Source: CADCTB01 sp038214685
GTDB taxonomy: Bacteria > Actinomycetota > Acidimicrobiia > Acidimicrobiales > AC-14
Direction: 5' to 3'
Length of the DNA stretch: 20,197 bases
Assembly (NCBI GenBank): GCA_038214685.1
Contig: JBBQRO010000055.1
Location: forward strand, 1 to 20,197
The notes below the pieces were generated by a model. It was not told where the DNA came from, did not search any database, and saw nothing but the letters and a program-made list of their open reading frames with translations. The position numbers were made by a program, and so were the translations under genes. Within the stretch, counting starts at the first letter, position 1; each line of letters begins with the position of its first letter. This document shows, piece after piece, positions 13,077 to 18,972 of this stretch.

Positions 13077-16000
13077 ATGGGGTGGATGAACCCGCCGGTT
13101 CCTTGGGCAGAGTTGGAGCGACGGTTGTCGGGGCGGCCGTACAACGCCGACGGCGGGGACAGCCCGGCCTGGTCGAACCAGCGCGGCCAGTACCAGGCGC
13201 CGAGCGTGCCTCGGCGAGCGGACACCGCCCCCTATGCCGAGCTGCACTGCCACTCCAACTTCAGCTTCCTCGACGGGGCGTCTCATCCCGAGGAGCTGGT
13301 GGAGGAGGCGGCCCGGCTGGGGCTGACCGCCCTGGCCATCACCGACCACGACGGGTTCTACGGCATCGTCCGCTTCGCCGAAGCGGCTGCCGCCCTCAAC
13401 GTCCCGACCATCTTTGGCACCGAGCTCACCCTCGACCTTCCCCGCAAGTCCCAGGCCGGCGCCCCGGATCCGGATGGTCGGCACCTGGTCGTCCTCGCCC
13501 GCGACCCCACCGGCTATGCCCACCTGGCCCGGGCCATCACCGACGCCCACATGAGCGCCGGCGAGAAGTCGCGGCCCAAGACCGACCTGGCCGCTCTCGC
13601 CGCCCGGCACGACGGCCACTGGCAGATCCTCACCGGCTGCCGGAAGGGCACGGTCCCCGCCGCGCTCGTCCACCAAGGTCCGGCAGCCGCGGCCCACGAG
13701 CTCCACCAACTCATCGACGCCTTCGGGAAGGACAACGTCGCCGTCGAGCTGTGGGACCACGGCGACCCGGTCGACTCGGTCCGCAACGACGCCCTGGCCA
13801 CCCTTGCCGCCCGAGCGAATGTCGATATCGTCGCCACCAACAACGTCCACTACGCAACCCAGGCCCGGAGGCCGCTCGCCACCGCCATGGCCGCAGTCAG
13901 GGCGAGGCGGTCCCTCGACGAGCTCGACGGCTGGTTGCCCCCCGCCGCCACCGCCCACCTCCGGAGTGGCGCCGAACAGGCCAGACGGTTCGCCCGCTAC
14001 CCGGGCGCCGTCGCCAGAACAGCGGAAATAGGCAATGACTGCGCCTTCGATCTGAAACTCGTCGCCCCGAACCTGCCCGACTACCCCGTCCCGCCCGGCC
14101 ACAACGAGATGACGTGGCTCAGAGAGCTCACCAAACGAGGGGCAGAGCGCAAGTACCCGCACAACCCAGCAGCCGACAAGCAGATCCAGCACGAGCTGAC
14201 CATGATCTCCTCGCTCGGCTTCCCGGGATACTTCTTGATTGTCTGGGACATCGTCGAGTTTTGCCGGCGCAACGACATCTACTGCCAGGGCCGGGGCTCG
14301 GCGGCCAACTCAGCGGTCTGTTACGCCCTCGGCATCACCAACGCCGACGCCGTCGGCCTCAAGCTGCTGTTCGAGCGCTTTCTCTCACCGGAGAGAGACG
14401 GCCCGCCCGACATCGACCTCGACATCGAGAACGGCCGGCGGGAGGAGGCCATCCAGTACGTCTACGAGCGCTACGGCCGGGAGAACGCGGCCCAGGTGGC
14501 CAACGTCATCACCTACCGGCCCAAGTCAGGAGTCAGGGACATGGGCAAGGCCCTCGGCCACCCGCAGGGCGCGCTCGACGCCTGGTCGAAGCAGGTCGAC
14601 GGGTACCGCCTCGCCGACACCCACGATCACGACATCCCGCAGCCGGTGATCGACCTGGCCGAGCAGATCCAGGGTTTCCCCCGCCACCTCGGCATCCATT
14701 CCGGCGGCATGGTGATCTGCGACCGGCCCATCGTCGAGGTCTGCCCGGTGGAGTGGGGGCGGATGGAGAACCGCAGCGTCCTGCAGTGGGACAAGGACGA
14801 CTGCGCCGCCGTTGGTCTGGTGAAGATCGACCTCCTCGGCCTGGGCATGCTCACCGCCCTGCACCTGGGGGTCGACCTGATCAGAGCGCACCACGGGGTC
14901 GACGTCGACCTGGCCACCATTCCCCAGGAGGACGCGGTCTACGACATGTTGTGCAAGGCCGATTCGATCGGCGTGTTCCAGGTCGAGAGCCGAGCCCAGA
15001 TGGCCACCCTGCCGCGGCTCAAGCCACGGCACTTCTACGACCTGGTGGTGGAGGTGGCCCTCATCCGCCCCGGTCCCATCCAGGGCGGCTCCGTCCACCC
15101 CTACATCAGGCGGCGAAACGGCCAGGAGCCGGTCACCTACCTCCATCCACTGCTGGAGAAGTCGCTGAAGAAGACGCTGGGCGTGCCCCTCTTCCAGGAG
15201 CAGCTCATGCAGATGGCCATCGACGTCGCCGGCTTCAGCGCCGGCGAAGCGGACCAACTGAGGCAGGCCATGGGCTCGAGGCGCAGCACGGAGCGCATGG
15301 AGGCCCTGAAAGGCCGGCTGTACGAGGGTATGGCCGTACATGGCATCGCCGGCGCCACCGCCGACGCCATCTACGACAAGCTGGCCGCCTTCGCCAACTT
15401 CGGCTTCCCCGAGAGCCACTCGGTGAGCTTCGCCTACCTCGTCTACTCGTCGTCGTGGATGAAGCTGCACTACCCCGCCGCCTTCTGCGCCGCCCTGCTC
15501 AACGCCCAACCCATGGGCTTCTACTCGCCCAACACCTTGGTGGCCGACGCCCGCCGCCACGGCGTCACCGTGCACGGGCCCGACGTCAACCTGAGCGAGG
15601 TCAAGGCCACCCTGGAGCGGGCCGAGTGTGCAGAGATCCCGACCAGAGCCACAACATTGCACACTCGATCGCAGGGAGCCGGGCCAGCGGTCCGGTTGGG
15701 CATCTCCTACGTCCGCAACGTGGGCGACGACCTGGCGGCGCGGATCGCCGAGCGCCGGCCGTATGCCTCGATGGAGGACCTGGTCCGACGGACCGGGGCG
15801 ACCCTGCCCGCGGTCGAAGCCCTGTCGACGGCCGGCGCCTTCGGCTCGCTCCGGTTGGGGCGACGGGAGGCGCTGTGGTCGGCAGGGGCGGTGGCCCAGG
15901 CGGCGGACAGCCGGCTGGAGGGGGTGGTGTGCGGCACCGACGCCCCAGAGCTGCCGATCCTGACCGACCCCGAGCTGACTGCCGCCGACCTGTGGGCCAC

Positions 16001-16379
16001 GGGGATCTCACCCGATAGCCACGTCGTGCAGTACGCCCGCCCCGCCCTGGATGCTGTCGGCGCGGTGAGCGTGGCCGGGATGACCCAGGTGGCCTCCGGG
16101 CGGCGGATCAGCGTGGGAGGCATCGTCACCCACCGCCAGCGCCCGGCCACGGCCAAGGGCACCATCTTCGTCAACCTGGAGGACGAGACGGGCATGGCCA
16201 ACGTGATCTGCAACGCCGGCGTGTGGGCCGCCTACCGGCGGGTGGCCCGCTCGTCGCCGGCGCTGCTGATCAGCGGTCGCCTCGAACGAGCCGAAGGCGT
16301 CACCAACCTCATCGCCGAGAAGATCGAGGTGCTGTCGCTGGCGGCGCCGCCGGCCACCAAGTCTCGGGACTTCAGGTGA
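13077..16379 (+). CDS. dnaE2: Error-prone DNA polymerase III alpha subunit DnaE2
   Basis: A 1100-residue C-family polymerase, normal for DnaE2. The start MGW is the conserved actinobacterial DnaE2 start. The N-terminal PHP domain shows AELHCHSNFSFLDGAS (54-69) and ITDHDG (88-93). The polymerase core has CQGRGSAANSAVCYALG, then PDIDLDIE with Asp445 and Asp447, and the third acid Asp585 in VKIDLLGLGML. A clear HIGIHSGGMVI-type segment (LGIHSGGMVICDRP) precedes it. The C-terminus has an OB fold (ISVGGIVTHRQRP, FVNLEDETGMANVIC). It replicates across lesions during SOS mutagenesis with ImuA and ImuB, whose genes end 3.2 kb upstream. A LexA box and -10 directly precede the ATG. The active site appears intact. 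Confidence 0.97.
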   Translation: MGWMNPPVPWAELERRLSGRPYNADGGDSPAWSNQRGQYQAPSVPRRADTAPYAELHCHSNFSFLDGASHPEELVEEAARLGLTALAITDHDGFYGIVRFAEAAAALNVPTIFGTELTLDLPRKSQAGAPDPDGRHLVVLARDPTGYAHLARAITDAHMSAGEKSRPKTDLAALAARHDGHWQILTGCRKGTVPAALVHQGPAAAAHELHQLIDAFGKDNVAVELWDHGDPVDSVRNDALATLAARANVDIVATNNVHYATQARRPLATAMAAVRARRSLDELDGWLPPAATAHLRSGAEQARRFARYPGAVARTAEIGNDCAFDLKLVAPNLPDYPVPPGHNEMTWLRELTKRGAERKYPHNPAADKQIQHELTMISSLGFPGYFLIVWDIVEFCRRNDIYCQGRGSAANSAVCYALGITNADAVGLKLLFERFLSPERDGPPDIDLDIENGRREEAIQYVYERYGRENAAQVANVITYRPKSGVRDMGKALGHPQGALDAWSKQVDGYRLADTHDHDIPQPVIDLAEQIQGFPRHLGIHSGGMVICDRPIVEVCPVEWGRMENRSVLQWDKDDCAAVGLVKIDLLGLGMLTALHLGVDLIRAHHGVDVDLATIPQEDAVYDMLCKADSIGVFQVESRAQMATLPRLKPRHFYDLVVEVALIRPGPIQGGSVHPYIRRRNGQEPVTYLHPLLEKSLKKTLGVPLFQEQLMQMAIDVAGFSAGEADQLRQAMGSRRSTERMEALKGRLYEGMAVHGIAGATADAIYDKLAAFANFGFPESHSVSFAYLVYSSSWMKLHYPAAFCAALLNAQPMGFYSPNTLVADARRHGVTVHGPDVNLSEVKATLERAECAEIPTRATTLHTRSQGAGPAVRLGISYVRNVGDDLAARIAERRPYASMEDLVRRTGATLPAVEALSTAGAFGSLRLGRREALWSAGAVAQAADSRLEGVVCGTDAPELPILTDPELTAADLWATGISPDSHVVQYARPALDAVGAVSVAGMTQVASGRRISVGGIVTHRQRPATAKGTIFVNLEDETGMANVICNAGVWAAYRRVARSSPALLISGRLERAEGVTNLIAEKIEVLSLAAPPATKSRDFR

Positions 16380-16382
16380 GAA

Positions 16383-16766
16383 TCAGCACCCGACCTCGAA
16401 CCACACCCGCTTCGACCCGTTCTGCTCGCGCTCCACGCCCCATGACGATGCCAGTTCCTCGACGATGATAACGCCCCGGCCCGACACATCATCTGGGTGG
16501 CCGAGCCGGCGGACCGGGAGCTCGGGGCTCAGGTCGTGCACGGCCACGCGGACGACGTGGTCGCCCACCTCCACCGCCAGCTGCGGGCCCGACCGGCCAT
16601 GGACGATGGCATTGGTCACTACCTCGCTGGTGAGCAGCTCGACGGTGTGGACCACGCTTGCAGACACCTGGCGGCTCATCAGCACGTCGCGGACGAATCG
16701 ACGTGCTGCGCCCACGCTGGTTGGGTCGGTGGTGAGCATCGTCCGAACTTCGATGAGTTTCATCAT
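16383..16766 (-). CDS. RsbW-like HATPase (anti-sigma-type serine kinase domain)
   Basis: A 127-residue single-domain GHKL ATPase from ATG 16766 (a second ATG follows directly). ATP-fold motifs are the N box ELLTSEVVTNAIVHG (43-57, Asn52 for magnesium), the G1-like HDLSPELPV (77-85, Asp78 for adenine), and the G2-like SGRGVIIVEELASSWG (95-110). Actinobacteria carry many such RsbW/SpoIIAB-like proteins, which act as anti-sigma factors or phosphorylate STAS-domain antagonists. No sigma factor or STAS gene is adjacent, so its partner is unknown. It converges on dnaE2 with 3 bp between stops. A 6-bp inverted repeat touches its start codon. Confidence 0.88.
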   Translation of the reverse strand: MMKLIEVRTMLTTDPTSVGAARRFVRDVLMSRQVSASVVHTVELLTSEVVTNAIVHGRSGPQLAVEVGDHVVRVAVHDLSPELPVRRLGHPDDVSGRGVIIVEELASSWGVEREQNGSKRVWFEVGC

Positions 16767-16785
16767 AACGTCACAGAAAGACGTT
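16767..16785 (-). promoter_or_regulatory. Inverted repeat at the RsbW-like gene start (possible operator)
   Basis: AACGTC at 16767-16772 and GACGTT at 16780-16785 form a perfect 6-bp inverted repeat with a 7-nt spacer, immediately upstream of ATG 16766 on the minus strand. The position fits an operator or a short 5' hairpin. Six-base arms can occur by chance. Confidence 0.3.
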
Positions 16786-16818
16786 TGGCGCCATGCGATT
16801 TAGGGCACATCAAGCCGG

Positions 16819-17220
16819 ATAGAGGCGGTCACGCTTTTGAAGCAGGACCACAAGACCGTCGAAAAGCTGTTCAGGCAATTCGAGAAGTCGACCCGGCCGG
16901 CGGACCAGCGCAAGCTCGCCCAGCAGGCGATCAAGGCGCTCTCGGTCCACGCAGCGATCGAGGAGATGGTGTTCTAGCCCGCCGTCCGTGACCGGGTCCC
17001 TCAGACCGAGGACATGGGTGCTGGAGTCCCTCGAGGAGCACCACGTGCTGATCGAGAGCGTCCGCCACCACGTGAAGGAAGAGGAATCCGAGCCAAGACC
17101 GCGCCGACGCGTCCCCCGCCCCCGGGGCGCCGGATACGCCTCCCGGCAATCTGGTGGCCGGTGCCGCTGCGGCAGTGGTCGACAAGACCAAGACAAGGGT
17201 CAAGAGGACGGTCGGCGGCA
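16819..17220 (+). pseudogene. Decayed hemerythrin HHE-domain gene
   Basis: Translated in pieces, this stretch is a hemerythrin HHE cation-binding protein: TLLKQDHKTVEKLFRQFE, then HAAIEEMVF, PAVRDRV, LEEHHV, RHHVKEEE, and a PDTPPGNLVAGAAAAVVD tail. The intact family is a four-helix bundle binding iron or oxygen through His and Glu residues. Lesions visible here are ATA (16819) where the start ATG is expected; TAG at 16975-16977 where the family has Tyr (F-Y-PAVR); an extra G in the GGG at 17016-17018 that shifts frame; loss of the segment between LEEHHV and LIESVRHHV; and further frame changes after 17090. The gene is clearly dead. It fills the gap between the RsbW-like and GNAT genes. Confidence 0.8.
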
Positions 17221-17234
17221 GGAAGCAGCCGCGC

Positions 17235-17771
17235 TCAGAGCGCGGACCCCGGCGAGGTCTCGTCGAGGACCAGGCCCATGATCACCGAGTCCCACAGCTC
17301 GCCGTTCTGCCGCGGATAATGACGACGGAGCACTCCCTCCTCCACGAACCCGTGGCGCAGGTACAGCCGGCGGGCGACATCGTTGTGGGGCCACACCTGC
17401 AGGGCCAGCTTGTGGGCCCCCAACTCGCGAGCGGCGACGACGGCCGCCCGGACGAGGGCGCCGCCCACGCCCAGTCCGCGCCAGCGGGAATCGACCATCA
17501 TGCCCAGGCCGGCGACCTTGTAGGGCGTCACATCGACCCGGGCGTGGCCGACGACGTCGTCGCTCACCACGGCCACCATCGACGCGCTGGCGGTGGGCTC
17601 GCCGATGTGCTCGCCGATGTGCTCCAGGAACCGCTCCCGCTGGGCGGCCCGGTCCACGGGTGGCTGGGTGCCGAGCCACCGGCCCTCGTCGACCACGGCG
17701 ACGTACAGCTCGACCAGGGCGTCCACGTCGTCGGGTTCCGCCCGGCGGACGCCGACGCGACCTCCTGTCAC
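17235..17771 (-). CDS. GNAT-family N-acetyltransferase
   Basis: A 178-residue protein from GTG 17771, whose GTGA overlaps the upstream SDR stop. It has the GNAT core: a VRRAEPDDVDALVELY start (8-23), a beta-4 strand ending GLGMMVDSRWRGLGVGGALV with the acetyl-CoA loop R-G-L-G-V-G-G (98-104), helix 3, and the C-terminal NDVARRLYLRHGFVEEGVLRRHY typical of RimJ/RimL-like and small-molecule acetylases. The acceptor substrate cannot be inferred. A 12-bp tandem duplication inside the gene doubles HIGE near residues 51-58. It is co-transcribed with the SDR gene upstream. Confidence 0.88.
   Translation of the reverse strand: MTGGRVGVRRAEPDDVDALVELYVAVVDEGRWLGTQPPVDRAAQRERFLEHIGEHIGEPTASASMVAVVSDDVVGHARVDVTPYKVAGLGMMVDSRWRGLGVGGALVRAAVVAARELGAHKLALQVWPHNDVARRLYLRHGFVEEGVLRRHYPRQNGELWDSVIMGLVLDETSPGSAL
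17598..17621. repeat. 12-bp perfect tandem duplication inside the GNAT gene
   Basis: CTCGCCGATGTG occurs twice in direct succession (17598-17609 and 17610-17621). It keeps frame and adds four residues (a second HIGE) to the acetyltransferase, consistent with recent slippage. Confidence 0.9.
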
Positions 17772-18550
17772 CGCGGCCCGAGCACCGCGCCCAGGACCCG
17801 GCGGCTCAGCGCCCACGGGGTGAGAGACGACACGCCGGCGAGTACCCGGTAACCGAGCCCGGGCACGCATTGCGCCCGGCCCCGGCCCACGGCCCGCAGT
17901 CCGGCCCTGGCCACCACCTCGGAGCTCATCCACGCCCCCGACGGGACTGCCGAGCGGTTCATGCCCGCAACGTCGTGGAACTCGGTGCGGGTGAAACCGG
18001 GGAGCAGGGCGGTGACCGAGACGCCCTGCCGGCGCACCTCTTCGTGAAGGGCATGGCTGAAGCTCGACAGATAGGCCTTGGTGGCTGCGTAGGTGGCCAC
18101 GCCGGGCATGGGTTGCAGCCCGGCGATCGACGAGACGTTCAACACCCCGCCGTGGCCGCGGGCCAGCATCGACTCCAGCGCGGCGTGGGTCAGCCGGACC
18201 GGGGCCAGGACGTTCAGCCGAATCTGACTCTCCTGCCAGTCGACGGGGATCGAGGCGAAGGCGCCGTGGCCGCCGGCGCCGGCGTTGTTGACCAGGAGGT
18301 CGACCGGCGGGTTGCCGGCGCGGAGGCGTTCCTCCACGCCCGCCAACTGATCGGGCTCAGTGACGTCGGCCACCAGCACGTCGACATTCACCCCGTGGGC
18401 GGCGCGCAACTCCGCGGCCAGGGCCTCCAGCCGGTCCTGCCGGCGGGCCACGACGATCAGGTCCGATCCGTCGGCTGCCAGCCGGACGGCGATGGCCCGG
18501 CCGATCCCACTCGAAGCACCCGTGACCAGAGCGACAGGCCAGCGGGGCAT
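17768..18550 (-). CDS. Short-chain dehydrogenase/reductase
   Basis: A 260-residue classical SDR from ATG 18550. It has TGASSGIG (10-17) for NAD(P) binding, ARR at 35-37 after the second strand (favouring NADP), NNAG (88-91), Asn113, and the catalytic Ser141, Tyr154 and Lys158 (YAATK). The segment LLPGFTRTEFHD resembles the DltE/YqjQ-like SDR group acting on acyl or carbonyl compounds; the true substrate is unknown. The Rossmann fold begins right at ATG 18550, and upstream residues in this frame are noise, which supports this start. A TAACAT -10 lies 8 nt upstream. The stop overlaps the GNAT start by 4 bp. Confidence 0.92.
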   Translation of the reverse strand: MPRWPVALVTGASSGIGRAIAVRLAADGSDLIVVARRQDRLEALAAELRAAHGVNVDVLVADVTEPDQLAGVEERLRAGNPPVDLLVNNAGAGGHGAFASIPVDWQESQIRLNVLAPVRLTHAALESMLARGHGGVLNVSSIAGLQPMPGVATYAATKAYLSSFSHALHEEVRRQGVSVTALLPGFTRTEFHDVAGMNRSAVPSGAWMSSEVVARAGLRAVGRGRAQCVPGLGYRVLAGVSSLTPWALSRRVLGAVLGPR

Positions 18551-18558
18551 GGCGTCCG

Positions 18559-18564
18559 ATGTTA
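18559..18564 (-). promoter_or_regulatory. Predicted -10 (TAACAT) of the SDR-GNAT operon
   Basis: Read on the minus strand, TAACAT ends 8 nt before ATG 18550, consistent with a leaderless mRNA. No convincing -35 is visible. Confidence 0.35.
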
Positions 18565-18678
18565 GGGGACAGCTGCCCGATCGAAGGAAGCCGGCCCCCT
18601 CATCGGCCTCCCCGGTCTGTTGTCCACCGTGGCGGCACACGGGTTGACCCTTCGATCATGAGTGTCTCACCTCCTCTG

Positions 18679-18684
18679 TACCGT
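18679..18684 (+). promoter_or_regulatory. Predicted -10 (TACCGT) of the cysteine mini-protein
   Basis: TACCGT ends 7 nt before ATG 18692, the leaderless spacing used elsewhere in the window. There is no ribosome binding site upstream of the ATG. Confidence 0.4.
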
Positions 18685-18691
18685 GCTTGGC

Positions 18692-18883
18692 ATGGACATC
18701 TCCTGTGACGACTGCGTGATGCAGGACACCCCGGCGTGCGAGGACTGTGTGGTCACGTTCATCTGCGGGCGCGAGCCCGCCGACGCGGTGGTGATCGACG
18801 TGGCCGAGGCCAGGGCGGTGCGCCTCCTCGGGGAGGCCGGCCTGGTCCCGCCGCTGCGCCGGCAGACGAGAGTGGCGTACTAG
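18692..18883 (+). CDS. 63-residue five-cysteine protein of unknown function
   Basis: From ATG 18692 the protein reads MDISCDDCVMQD and continues with CEDC and FICG, giving cysteines at 5, 8, 16, 19 and 25: two CxxC pairs plus a fifth Cys. This is a likely zinc or iron-sulfur site. The second half is a helix, VIDVAEARAVRLLGEAGLVPPL, followed by a basic end. I recall similar small proteins across actinobacteria without an assigned role. ATG 18662 in frame is possible, but the cysteine motif and the -10 spacing favour 18692. It is transcribed away from the SDR operon and lies 89 bp upstream of sepH. Confidence 0.7.
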   Translation: MDISCDDCVMQDTPACEDCVVTFICGREPADAVVIDVAEARAVRLLGEAGLVPPLRRQTRVAY

Positions 18884-18916
18884 ACGCGGGCATCACCCAT
18901 TGGCTGACGACCCGAG

Positions 18917-18925
18917 TGCTACGGT
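18917..18925 (+). promoter_or_regulatory. Possible extended -10 promoter of sepH
   Basis: TGCTACGGT fits an extended -10 (TGN followed by TACGGT at 18920-18925). It would give a leader of about 40 nt, which fits the visible ribosome binding site of sepH. No -35 is recognised. Confidence 0.3.
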
Positions 18926-18962
18926 CCGCACGAAATGGCCCGGTCTTCGGGCCGCTGGCCCC

Positions 18963-18967
18963 GGGAG
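18963..18967 (+). promoter_or_regulatory. Shine-Dalgarno supporting the TTG start of sepH
   Basis: GGGAG lies 5 nt before TTG 18973. No ATG or GTG exists in the right place, and the conserved DUF3071 sequence begins exactly at the TTG, so this site decides the start. Confidence 0.55.
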
Positions 18968-18972
18968 CCTGT

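Noticed and set aside
13032..15662. Long minus-strand frames opposite dnaE2
   Set aside because: They are mirror frames of a high-GC gene, Val/Gly-rich with no motifs, and dnaE2 itself is certain.
16465..17281. Short plus-strand frames over the RsbW-like gene and hemerythrin remnant
   Set aside because: None matches a protein over its length; the pieces are explained by the minus-strand ATPase gene or by the broken hemerythrin gene.
17660..18565. Plus-strand frame opposite the SDR gene
   Set aside because: It is His/Gly/Arg-rich shadow sequence; the minus-strand SDR has all catalytic residues.
18937..18953. GGCCCG-N5-CGGGCC hairpin between the mini-protein and sepH
   Set aside because: It is a 6-bp GC-only stem with no T-run, too easily formed by chance in this GC-rich DNA to call a terminator.
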